A stretch of 64,000 nt of DNA. Origin: Acidobacteriota bacterium (GTDB taxonomy: Bacteria; Acidobacteriota; Terriglobia; UBA7540). Positions 17,596 to 25,408 of this stretch are shown one piece after another. The notes beneath the pieces were generated by a model. That model was not told the origin of the DNA. It searched no databases and saw only the letters and a list, made by a program, of their open reading frames with translations. The first letter of the stretch is position 1, and every line of letters begins with the position of its first letter. The position numbers were made by a program, and so were the translations under genes. The DNA is taken from assembly GCA_023474345.1 (NCBI GenBank), contig JAMCXS010000012.1:32689-96688 (forward strand). Direction: 5' to 3'.

Positions 17596-18387
17596 GCCTG
17601 CCTATTCTTTATCAACGCACGGAATCCAGGCCTTCTTCCCGGCCTCCACGCGAACATACTCTTTAGCGAGCATCTCATCACATCTTCCACGAACCAAGCA
17701 GTTGCAAGAAGGGGCCCCTTCGCCGAAGGCGCTGCCCGTGATTGCGTGGACACGCCATCAAACCGCCGGCGCCGCAATGACCGCCCAGTTCGGCCGTGCC
17801 GCCGTTTGCTGTGACCTCTGCTTCAGACCTGACTCGTTCATTACCGCCGCCGTGGCCCCCAACCCCAAGGCACCGCCGGGCACCTATGCGCACGCAGCCT
17901 CAGTTCGTCATCGAGGAGTCATCTGTGTTAACCCTCAAACTCTCATTTTCCATCGTTACTCCGTGCTGCGATAAATGCCAGCCCCTACGCCTTGCATCCT
18001 ATCATTAGCGCACTCATCACAATGTGAGGCGGATCACGATTGGGTGTGACCTCGCCGTAAGAATTATGCCCGGTTTTCCGACTGCCGGCTCAGTCAATCG
18101 CCGGATAGGGTAGGCGCCCGAAGTTTGTGCCGGCATCGCTGCTTTCAACCCTTCCGGCGGCGGAATGCGGATGTCCTTGGGGGGCCTTTCGGTTTTAATC
18201 CCCACCTCTTATGAAGTCCGAGGTAGGTGTAGCCCTGGGGTGGTCCGGCAGTACGGTCCTCCGCTATTGTTACTGCCCTTCGGTTGCGGAGGCATCCCCG
18301 AGTTGCGAGCCGGGGTCGTGGGTCTTGTGAGAGAATTCGAGACTATTAGCCGCGCCCGCGTGACAGCTACTAACTACTTCTGACGCC
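17596..18387. other. Long intergenic stretch, probably decayed
   Basis: About 790 bases between the exporter remnant and the OprB-type porin. The open frames on both strands lack recognisable motifs, membrane segments or ribosome sites. The missing N-terminal half of the TSUP gene should have been here but cannot be recognised. A CRP-like half-perfect palindrome lies at 18023-18038. Confidence 0.4.
18023..18038. promoter_or_regulatory. CRP/FNR-like site, one mismatch
   Basis: TGTGA, six bases, then TCACG matches the TGTGA-N6-TCACA consensus at 9 of 10 positions, with AA upstream and ATT downstream extending the symmetry. It is about 360 bp downstream of the OprB porin stop and upstream of the exporter remnant, so its target is unclear. 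Confidence 0.3.
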
Positions 18388-19620
18388 CTAAAAAGAGTAT
18401 TGGATTCGGACCAGGAAGAGGAATGAATTGGGCGTTGTCATGCCGCCGGGGTGCTGCCAGTACTCAACGTCGGGCTGGATGGTCAGGCGACGAGAAACGT
18501 AAATCTGGTAATAGCCCTCGATCTCGTTTTCAAAGCCATGCGAGAAGCTGTTTTGCGCGGTTAAGAGGCTATCACTGAAGGCCAAGCCAATTTCGTCGTG
18601 GTTGCGCGCCGCTGTGGGTCCGGTCCAAACCAAGCCTGCGCCAAAGTGCCGCCGCACCGCCGCCACGGCCGGCGGTCCTGTGCCGAACTGGAAGAACATG
18701 CCGACCCCGCGATCGCTCGAAGGAGCAGGCTGCCATAATTTCCGGCTGCCGACGAAGTACACGCCGGACGCATGATGTACGGTGCCGCCGATGAAGCGTC
18801 GAAACCTGCCGGTATCCCGCCAGCCGCCGATCTGCAGCTTGTAAGGCAGGCCATGCCAACTGCTCTTCCAACCCTCTTCGGTAAGGTACAGATTGCCGCC
18901 CGGATCATAGGGCAGCTCTGTGCTGTGGTCGTTGAACACGCCGGCGGAGAAATACAGACCTTTGACGGGGTAGACGAAAGCATCACCGCCAAACGAGCCT
19001 TTGGGGTACGTGGGTAGGACGAAGGTGCTGATGGAGGCGTCTGAGGAGAAATCCAGCGATACGAAGTTCTGGCCGTAAGGGACGGTGAGAAACTGTTCGT
19101 CCACATACATCAGTCCAACCCTCAGTTGAAGCCTCTGGCGCAACAAATCCTGTTGGAACCAAACCCGATCAATCGAAGTCTCCGAGTAGGCATCCATGTT
19201 GTCCGGGTCCTGAATGCCTGGGACTTGGTGCGTTACGATGTTGGGGCCGCTGTGGCTCTGCATGTCCACGAGGAATGCTCCGTTCTTCCACCCGATTAGT
19301 TGCTTCATGTCCACCGTGGCGGAGATGTCAAGAAGATACTGCCCGTCAAAAGCGATGGATCTCGGCAGCCCTCCTGAAACCACATGCGAGCCGTCGAACT
19401 GCAGCCAGCCGCCGATTGTGACACCGTGTTTGTCGAGAACGGAACGTGCGCTTATGACGTGCTTCAGCGGAGTGAAGTGCAGAAAGCCATCCGTGGGATT
19501 TTGCTGGGACGCAGTGGGAGTTGCCTGCCCGCTGGAGTTTTCTTCCTGGGCATAAGACTGTGCCCATAATCCCATCGGGAATGAGACGATCAGAAGGAAA
19601 AGCGGAAGCAATAACCTCAT
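18388..19620 (-). CDS. OprB-type carbohydrate porin
   Basis: A 410-residue outer-membrane protein with signal peptide 1-20. Family features include GVTIGGWLQFDGSHVVSGG, LLDISATVDMKQLIGWKNG, a barrel body, and a C-terminal aromatic strand ending in IQYSF. Known OprB proteins admit glucose and other sugars; sequence does not fix the sugar. Its ATG overlaps the TGA of the upstream PadR gene (ATGA), so the two are translationally coupled. It would fit the exported glycosidases in this window. Confidence 0.9.
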   Translation of the reverse strand: MRLLLPLFLLIVSFPMGLWAQSYAQEENSSGQATPTASQQNPTDGFLHFTPLKHVISARSVLDKHGVTIGGWLQFDGSHVVSGGLPRSIAFDGQYLLDISATVDMKQLIGWKNGAFLVDMQSHSGPNIVTHQVPGIQDPDNMDAYSETSIDRVWFQQDLLRQRLQLRVGLMYVDEQFLTVPYGQNFVSLDFSSDASISTFVLPTYPKGSFGGDAFVYPVKGLYFSAGVFNDHSTELPYDPGGNLYLTEEGWKSSWHGLPYKLQIGGWRDTGRFRRFIGGTVHHASGVYFVGSRKLWQPAPSSDRGVGMFFQFGTGPPAVAAVRRHFGAGLVWTGPTAARNHDEIGLAFSDSLLTAQNSFSHGFENEIEGYYQIYVSRRLTIQPDVEYWQHPGGMTTPNSFLFLVRIQYSF

Positions 19621-19937
19621 CGCTCGTCCTTGAAGAGCTCGCCAAAGAGTTCCTTGACGCGATGTTTGGCGGTTTTCAGTGCCCTCCGGCCTGCTGGAGT
19701 GGCTTGATAGACCCGGCGGTACCTGCCATCGACTAGCACACGGGTAGAGCGTAGCAGCCCCTTCTTCTCCAACCCGTCGAGCAAGGGATAGAGCGTGCCG
19801 GGACTCATGCGGTACCCATGGCGGGCCAACTCTTCAATCATGCCAAGGCCAAAGATGGGCTCCCGGCAGGCATGATGAAGGACGTGCAGACGAATCAGGC
19901 CGGAGTATAACTCGCGCTGGAAATTTAAGTGAGACAT
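19617..19937 (-). CDS. PadR-family transcriptional regulator
   Basis: A 106-residue winged-helix repressor-type protein. The family core is clear: LHVLHHACREPIFGLGMIEEL, GYRMSPGTLYPLLDGLEKKGLL, GRYRRVYQATPAGRRAL. It is short, like PadR-s1 members with a single C-terminal helix. Its stop overlaps the OprB-type porin start by four bases, so it likely controls its own operon and the porin. The inducer is unknown. Confidence 0.95.
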   Translation of the reverse strand: MSHLNFQRELYSGLIRLHVLHHACREPIFGLGMIEELARHGYRMSPGTLYPLLDGLEKKGLLRSTRVLVDGRYRRVYQATPAGRRALKTAKHRVKELFGELFKDER

Positions 19938-20022
19938 GCGATGTGAAGCCCCGCTAGTAACACAGTCACTGTTGGCATCAACCAGACGTCGCCAGCCGAC
20001 GAAATCTTGTGAACTTTTTACA

Positions 20023-20598
20023 CTATGCCCTTCTGTGCTTTAAACCAGCATGGCGTACTGAGGGTGAACTCGGTTCCTGCGTCTTCGCAGGGCGAGTCTT
20101 CAGTACGGCCATTGCCGCGGGAGGAAGGGCTGTGGCCTCTTCCAGAAAGCCGGTCAATTCCAGTATCTGCGCGTCACTTAGAGAAGCGCGAAAACCTGGC
20201 ATACCGGTAAGGCGGATGCCATTCTTAACCTTCCAATAAATCTCGCTGGCGGGATCATCAATCTTCTTTGCATTTGGCCGAAAGAATTGCGGTGGCGGGG
20301 GAAACATTCCTTTGGCAGCTACAGTAGGAGTTTGGTTCGGAAGTCCATGGCAGAAAGCACAATTTTGCTGGTAAATATGCGCTCCGACCACCAGCGAGCC
20401 GTTACTGATTTTTCCTAGGTGGATTGGAGTTTCCTCGTTGTCAATCGTTGCGCGCATGGCCGTCTTAACAAGGAATCGCTCGAACGGCATTGGCTGCGCC
20501 CAGGTCGCCACCGGCGCGTCACCAGAGCGCAGGTACAAATAGAAGCCTGCTGGAACCAAAATAATCCCGATTAAAAGCCCAATGAGAAACCTGCTCAT
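20023..20598 (-). CDS. Membrane-anchored monohaem cytochrome c
   Basis: A 191-residue protein with an uncleaved-looking N-terminal membrane helix (about 4-23, ending FYLYLRSGD), then a class I cytochrome c domain. The haem motif is CAFCH (80-84), and the likely axial Met132 is in TGMPGF. It is a close paralogue of the gene at 21741-22337: the leader, haem position and VKNG-RLTGMPGF are shared. It probably carries periplasmic electrons between a dehydrogenase and an oxidase. GGAAGGGG precedes ATG 20598. Confidence 0.93.
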   Translation of the reverse strand: MSRFLIGLLIGIILVPAGFYLYLRSGDAPVATWAQPMPFERFLVKTAMRATIDNEETPIHLGKISNGSLVVGAHIYQQNCAFCHGLPNQTPTVAAKGMFPPPPQFFRPNAKKIDDPASEIYWKVKNGIRLTGMPGFRASLSDAQILELTGFLEEATALPPAAMAVLKTRPAKTQEPSSPSVRHAGLKHRRA

Positions 20599-20905
20599 CG
20601 TCGAGGTGCCCCTTCCTAACGAAGTCCGATATCGGAAACAGATTGTATCAATCTCGTCGGATTAAGTCAATGCCTCGAATCCAGACATTTCACATGTAAC
20701 TGATAACACTGGAAAGTTACTTTCTTAAGAGTCCTGTTAGGTGCCTGGTATTTGAAGGAGCCGTACTCCACGGGGAGATTTGGTAATGCCTCCCACAATT
20801 GCGATGACATAACTTTAAGCTGGTTCGTCTGGACTTGACCTGTGATACCCGTCACAGCAGTTCGTTCCCAAAAGGAGGATCGTAAGGACGGAGCCGGAGG
20901 TCCTT
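20599..20905. other. Divergent intergenic region between two cytochrome genes
   Basis: About 307 bases upstream of both the minus-strand cytochrome (20598) and the plus-strand one (20906). The only strong element is the CRP/FNR-type palindrome at 20841-20856. A TTGACC overlaps its left flank (20835-20840) but no good -10 lies 16-18 bases on. Confidence 0.5.
20841..20856. promoter_or_regulatory. Perfect CRP/FNR-family operator
   Basis: TGTGA TACCCG TCACA is an exact match to the CRP consensus TGTGA-N6-TCACA. It lies 50 bp before the start of the cytochrome c gene at 20906 and about 240 bp before the divergent one. It suggests control by a CRP/FNR-superfamily regulator, none of which is encoded in the window. 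Confidence 0.65.
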
Positions 20906-21568
20906 ATGATGAAGCATTGGATCAGCGGCCTGGCAGTTCTCGGCTGCGCCTTGCTGGCGCTTTCAATTGCGCAGAGCAGGACTAGGGCGCAAGATCAAGG
21001 TGTGAAATTCGAAGATAAACAAGCCGGCATTTTAACCCTGGGTCCGGCAATTCGCGTCCTCGTTACAGAGCCTCTGTCTCGCCGGGAACTTCGCAAGTTG
21101 GTAACAGATTCCCGAACCGCCCGCGATCATCCGGATCTCGCCGAATACTACCGAATCGAGGCTGATCGGCTGCAGGCTGATGCGGAAAGAGACGGGCGAC
21201 TTGCCCGCGCCTTTGGTGACACCGTTCCTCTGAGCGGTGACAGCCATTTCAGCGTAGGTCGAGATACGTTCTACTATCACGTTAGGGCTAAGGGATGCCT
21301 CAGGCAGGCCCAAGCCGACAGACTGTTGGCGGCTCTTAATCGTCAGGCAGCAGAGCGAGAAGGCTGTTTCAGTTGTCATAGCTTTCATGGCCGCGGCGGA
21401 AAAAAGGCAACGGATCTGGCGATCGAAGGCAGTCGCTGCCGGTCGAAGGCTTGGCTGATCCGCTATTTCAAAGACCCACAGACCTATGCGGGAAAAGCTC
21501 TGAGTGGACTTACAGACCAGCAACTCGAAGTGCTGGCCACATTCCTTGAGTATCAGAAAGAAAAGTAG
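20906..21568 (+). CDS. Exported monohaem cytochrome c lacking a Met ligand
   Basis: A 220-residue protein with a signal peptide (about 1-29). A roughly 120-residue N-terminal part has no known domain. It is followed by a C-terminal cytochrome c domain with CFSCH (154-158) and YFKDPQTY ... LTDQQLEVLATFLEY, typical of c-type domains. The stretch between these normally carries MP; here no methionine occurs after the haem motif, so the sixth ligand is unusual or absent. GGAGG lies five bases before ATG 20906, with ATG 20909 possible. A CRP-type operator lies 50 bp upstream. Confidence 0.88.
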   Translation: MMKHWISGLAVLGCALLALSIAQSRTRAQDQGVKFEDKQAGILTLGPAIRVLVTEPLSRRELRKLVTDSRTARDHPDLAEYYRIEADRLQADAERDGRLARAFGDTVPLSGDSHFSVGRDTFYYHVRAKGCLRQAQADRLLAALNRQAAEREGCFSCHSFHGRGGKKATDLAIEGSRCRSKAWLIRYFKDPQTYAGKALSGLTDQQLEVLATFLEYQKEK

Positions 21569-21740
21569 CAGGGGAGATCTCTTGACGCTTAACGCTTCCT
21601 CACGGACGATTCGTCCCGAATGTTAGCCTGACGGTCGCAGATGGGACGGGCAAGCAGAAGCTGGTTGGCATCAGCGTTAGACGGAGACGCCACGATCCCC
21701 CGAAGCAACTACATCATCCGAATTAAAAGCGAGACGAGGT

Positions 21741-22337
21741 CTACTTATGGTTCGAAGGCATGGTCTGGCGTGACCTGGATACCGTAGCCCTCTGCTGTGC
21801 TTCCTGCGGCTTGCCTTCGACTGCTGCCGCTGCAGCAGCCGGCAGATTTCTGGCATTGCTAAGAAACTGGCTCACCTGCCAGAGTTGTTGTTCTGTGAAA
21901 GATCCCTTGAAGCCGGGCATTCCCGTTAGCCGCACGCCGTTCTTGACTTTCCAGTAGACCTTCCGGCTGGCGGGACGGTAAGGGCGGTTAGAATCGTACG
22001 AAGGGATTGGCCTGGAGTGGAAGAACTGCGGTGGATGCGGGTACATTCCCTTTGCGATTATAGTTGGCGGTTTGTTCGGAAGTCCGTGACAAACGGCGCA
22101 GTTTTGCCGATATATTTGCGCGCCACTCACTAAGTCGGTTTCCGTCGGCGGTCCCGCGTCTGTTTTGGGGAGTTGGTGCGCCATGGTAGCGTGCATAGCA
22201 AGCTTGGCAAAGAAACGCTCAAACGGCAAGGGTGACGCAGAAGTCGCGACCGGGACATCCCCGGAACGAAGGTAAAGATAGAATGCCGTGGGAACCAAAA
22301 TGATTCCTATGATCAGCGCAATTAAATATTTCCCCAT
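21741..22337 (-). CDS. Membrane-anchored monohaem cytochrome c, paralogue
   Basis: About 198 residues with the same plan as the gene at 20023-20598: N-terminal helix ending FYLYLRSGD, CAVCH at 80-84, and VKNGVRLTGMPGF giving the axial Met. A longer insert (about 108-122, rich in Pro, Ser and Arg) precedes the Met motif, and the C-tail is Ala/Gln rich. ATG 22337 gives a leader aligned with the paralogue; the frame extends to 22376. It probably arose by local duplication. The plus-strand cytochrome gene lies between the two copies. Confidence 0.92.
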   Translation of the reverse strand: MGKYLIALIIGIILVPTAFYLYLRSGDVPVATSASPLPFERFFAKLAMHATMAHQLPKTDAGPPTETDLVSGAQIYRQNCAVCHGLPNKPPTIIAKGMYPHPPQFFHSRPIPSYDSNRPYRPASRKVYWKVKNGVRLTGMPGFKGSFTEQQLWQVSQFLSNARNLPAAAAAAVEGKPQEAQQRATVSRSRQTMPSNHK

Positions 22338-22490
22338 AGTCTGGGTGACCTCTCTTGATTGTGCCCCCCGCCGCACAGCGTGAAAAGCGTCGCCGGTCTT
22401 TTCCTTTCCTCTTGTAGGCTGACTCTATCTTCCCAGAGGTGTGCAGTGAGAGAGTGGCCTGCACGTAGAGTGGGGAGGCGTTTGGTGTTA

Positions 22491-22919
22491 TTAGCCTCCT
22501 CCCATGATGACCGCGTACTGTGCGTGGCAGCGGACGGCAGGCCAATAGTGGACGCTTTTGGTCATGCCATTGTATTTCACGACAAAGGTGAGCGGAGGAT
22601 TGTGGACATTCGTGGGGAGTCCCTCAAAACGGGCCTTCCCTTCGCTATTGGTCCCGATCTGCAAATTCATCTTTTTCATGCCAAGAAAACCGTAGGCGAT
22701 GCGGACTGAGATCTGAGCGTTAAAGATGGGGTGGTTGAGACTCTGACTCACCGTAAAATCTACGGTGCAAGGCCCCAGGTTTGCATTGACTACGGGTACA
22801 GGGGTCTCGGGCGGACGGGCGAAGGCCCATCCTGCAAGGCAGAAAGCAAGTGCCAGGGTTGTGAGCGTTTGCCGAAAAATTCTACTGCTGCGGATTGTAT
22901 GGATCATGATCACTACCAC
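22491..22919 (-). CDS. Small exported protein of unknown function
   Basis: About 138-142 residues. A signal peptide (LTTLALAFCLAGWAFA) is followed by a beta-rich domain with two cysteines (GPCTVDF near the start, VRCHAQ near the end) and FVVKYNGMTKSVHYWP. I do not recognise a family; it looks like a small immunoglobulin-like or carboxypeptidase-regulatory-like fold. GTG 22919 sits just after GAGG; ATG 22907 is the alternative. It lies 150 bp upstream of the cytochrome gene on the same strand, so it may be co-transcribed. Confidence 0.7.
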   Translation of the reverse strand: MVVIMIHTIRSSRIFRQTLTTLALAFCLAGWAFARPPETPVPVVNANLGPCTVDFTVSQSLNHPIFNAQISVRIAYGFLGMKKMNLQIGTNSEGKARFEGLPTNVHNPPLTFVVKYNGMTKSVHYWPAVRCHAQYAVIMGGG

Positions 22920-23226
22920 GAACCTCGTTTGAGACTTCCTTTGAAGGATACGGTACCTCTTTTCAGATGTCCAACTGTGCCAATGGAGTTGCCGGGTGGT
23001 TCTTTGAAAAGACCAATATTTCGCTTATCGGAGTTTAATTGCACGTGCGTGAACGCGTGGGCACCTGCAAGCGGCAAGCACGAGTTCCTGGCCACTGAAT
23101 TTGCTTCGGAGGCCTGGGGCAGTCCGGCCGGGGCAGAAGCATACGCGCACAGCCGATTTTTGGAGCAACGCGGCTTGGTTTTCGATAAAATTCTTCAACC
23201 ATTAAATCTAAGCAGGAGGTCGCATC
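22920..23226. other. Divergent intergenic region
   Basis: About 307 bases between the small exported protein and the esterase gene. AGGAGGT near 23214-23220 is the esterase ribosome site. I see no consensus promoter or operator. Confidence 0.35.
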
Positions 23227-24102
23227 ATGAAATCCATCACGGTCTCACTTTGCGCGGTAATAATTCTACTTGCTGCCGGGCCAGCGGATGCCCAAAAAGT
23301 TGAACTCTTATGGCCGGCTGGTGCGCCGGGTGCGGTTGGCAGCACAGCGGCGGACCGTCCCAGCTTGACGATTTTCTTGCCGGAAGCGTCGAAATCCGTA
23401 GGCACGGGCGTGGTTGTCTGCCCGGGAGGTGGGTACGGAGTGGTGGTCATGGATAAAGAAGGTTACCAGCCGGCAAAGTGGCTCAACTCCCTGGGAATTG
23501 CCGCCTTTGTGCTCCGATACCGGGTGGCGCCCCGCTACCACTATCCGGCTGAAATTGAAGACGGCGAGCGTGCTGTCCGTTTTGTTCGCTTTCATGCTCA
23601 GGACTACGGCATCTCACCGGACCGCATCGGTATTTGGGGATTCTCCGCCGGCGGGCACCTGGCTTCTAGCGTCGGCACGCATTTCGATGGTGGCAAGCCG
23701 GGCGCGGCTGATCCCATTGACCGTGTTGGCGACAGACCGGACTTCATGATTCTTTCTTATGCGGTGATATCTTTTACGACTCCTTATACCCACCTGGGCT
23801 CAATGCATAACCTTCTCGGTCCCCATCCCAACCCGAAACTTGTTCGATCCTTTTCGAATGAGCTTCAAGTAACCTCCAAAACCCCGCCGACATTTCTGTT
23901 CTCAACCGACTCAGACACAACTGTTCCGGCTGAAAACAGCGTTCTGTTTTACCTGGCGTTGCGGAAGCACCATGTCCCGGCGGAGCTGCACATTTTTCGC
24001 CTTGGCCCACATGGCGTAGGTCTTGCGCAGGACTACTCCTCGCTTTCGATCTGGCCCACTTTGCTGGCCACTTGGCTTCGCGTGCAAGGAATGCTGAGAT
24101 AG
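23227..24102 (+). CDS. Exported alpha/beta-hydrolase esterase (BD-FAE/acetylxylan esterase-like)
   Basis: A 291-residue protein with signal peptide 1-22. The alpha/beta-hydrolase fold has the oxyanion loop VVCPGGGYGVVV, nucleophile Ser in IWGFSAGGHLAS, a DSDTTVP segment carrying the likely acid, and the catalytic His in LGPHGVGL near the C-terminus. The mix of GGGY and GFSAGGH is typical of carbohydrate esterases of the BD-FAE type, which remove acetyl or feruloyl groups from plant polysaccharides. Nearby GH29 supports a glycan role, but the substrate is inferred. AGGAGG precedes the ATG. Confidence 0.88.
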   Translation: MKSITVSLCAVIILLAAGPADAQKVELLWPAGAPGAVGSTAADRPSLTIFLPEASKSVGTGVVVCPGGGYGVVVMDKEGYQPAKWLNSLGIAAFVLRYRVAPRYHYPAEIEDGERAVRFVRFHAQDYGISPDRIGIWGFSAGGHLASSVGTHFDGGKPGAADPIDRVGDRPDFMILSYAVISFTTPYTHLGSMHNLLGPHPNPKLVRSFSNELQVTSKTPPTFLFSTDSDTTVPAENSVLFYLALRKHHVPAELHIFRLGPHGVGLAQDYSSLSIWPTLLATWLRVQGMLR

Positions 24103-24393
24103 AGTCGCACGACGAGTTCGAAGAGCAAGAGAGCCCGAAAAAGATGGCTGGTTTGTTGCTTTGTCGTGTCGCAATGCATACTGTGAGTGAGTTTCGGACC
24201 TGCGCACCCGTAACGTGCTTTTCGCCAGGTGATTGCTAATCATTGCCAAGGCTGTAGAAGACTGATTCCTTGGGGATTAGCGTTTTCCTAAGGGCCGTCA
24301 CAGGCCCTTGTGATAGGGGTCATAGCCGATCCTGGGGGCTTTGATATATAAAGGTTCTAAATGTAAGTCTTGCCTAGCAAGGAGGGTGAAAGC

Positions 24394-24711
24394 ATGTTTG
24401 CGAGAATTGTTCGAATGAACCTGAAGCCGGGTGAGGGTCCGGGCTACACACGAACCATCGATGAGATTATCCCTACGCTGCGCAAATTCACCGGATTTAC
24501 GGGTGAAATTGCGATGGTCTCGAGCGATGGCAAAGAGGCAATTGGCATTAGCCTGTGGGACCGTAAGGAAAATGCCGAAGCTTATCACACCAAAGGGTAC
24601 CCAGAGGTTGTCAAGGCGTTGGAAAGGCACATCGAAGGCGAGCCCGAGTTGCTGACCTATGAGGTGACAAACTCGACCTTCGAGGTACTCCCGGTTCGCA
24701 AAGCCGCGTAG
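24394..24711 (+). CDS. Small dimeric alpha-beta barrel (ABM-like) protein
   Basis: A 105-residue protein starting MFARIVRMNLKPGEGPG, with FTGEIAMVSSDGKEAIGISLW and a C-terminal strand. The pattern of a beta-strand, helix and GISLWD strand is that of antibiotic-biosynthesis-monooxygenase/EthD-like ferredoxin-fold proteins. Members degrade haem, oxidise quinones or act as stress proteins; none can be chosen here. GGAGG is eight bases before ATG 24394. It stands alone. Confidence 0.75.
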   Translation: MFARIVRMNLKPGEGPGYTRTIDEIIPTLRKFTGFTGEIAMVSSDGKEAIGISLWDRKENAEAYHTKGYPEVVKALERHIEGEPELLTYEVTNSTFEVLPVRKAA

Positions 24712-25408
24712 TGAACCGCCTGCGATACGCTCAGTTGAAGGATTAGCGTTTCGGCTGGTTGCACGTTGTTTCAACCGGGTGGGGCGCTAATCCTGTTCTT
24801 GTCTTTAGAGACCGAAGGAGAAGAATGCAGGTCGTTAGCTCGATTGCCCGGTGTCATGCCGCGAAGCCATATAGTAGACGAAGCAGTTTACCTAGACTAA
24901 GAACGTCGCCGCGGTCGTCAAGATTTTTGCCGGATGCTGTTGAGGCAAAGGACTCTCGGGGCGGGAGAACCGGCCCTGCTGTTGCTCAGTGGTCAATTCC
25001 ATCGAGAGCAGAAGCGTGTGCGCTCAATTGACGAGACGTTTCATGCTCAGTATTCTGCGCTGCGCGAGGCGATGCCATCACAATCAATTCCACAACAATT
25101 GTCCAAATCAGAGGATGGAAAGTAGGTCGGATTTGACGGACATTCCTCACCTTCCGGCATTTCAGGAAAAAATCCCCTGACCAACAACGCGCTCCAGCAG
25201 GCGCCCTTAAGGGGTATCCTAACTTATTTACGCAGATTGTAACTCAGACGCCGCCGAAAGGTATTTCCCTTCGCGGGCGTACTGTCTGAGCAAGTGGTTT
25301 GGCTTGGCCGGCTCGTCCAGCGCGGCGCACTGAATCGAACGCATAGTTGAGGCTTTGGGCGGAACGTGGTAAAAGCTGTTATGAGTTTGTTAAAGGAGGG
25401 ACAACATC
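24712..25408. other. Long intergenic stretch, no gene recognised
   Basis: About 697 bases. Short plus-strand frames between 24934 and 25180 have coding-like composition (for example SIPQQLSKSEDGK) but no family, and they change frame. This may be a decayed gene. The last 20 bases hold AAAGGAGGG for the fucosidase. Confidence 0.35.

Noticed and set aside
24934..25180. Coding-like fragments before the fucosidase gene
   Set aside because: They change frame, match no family and have no ribosome site; at most an unrecognisable relic.
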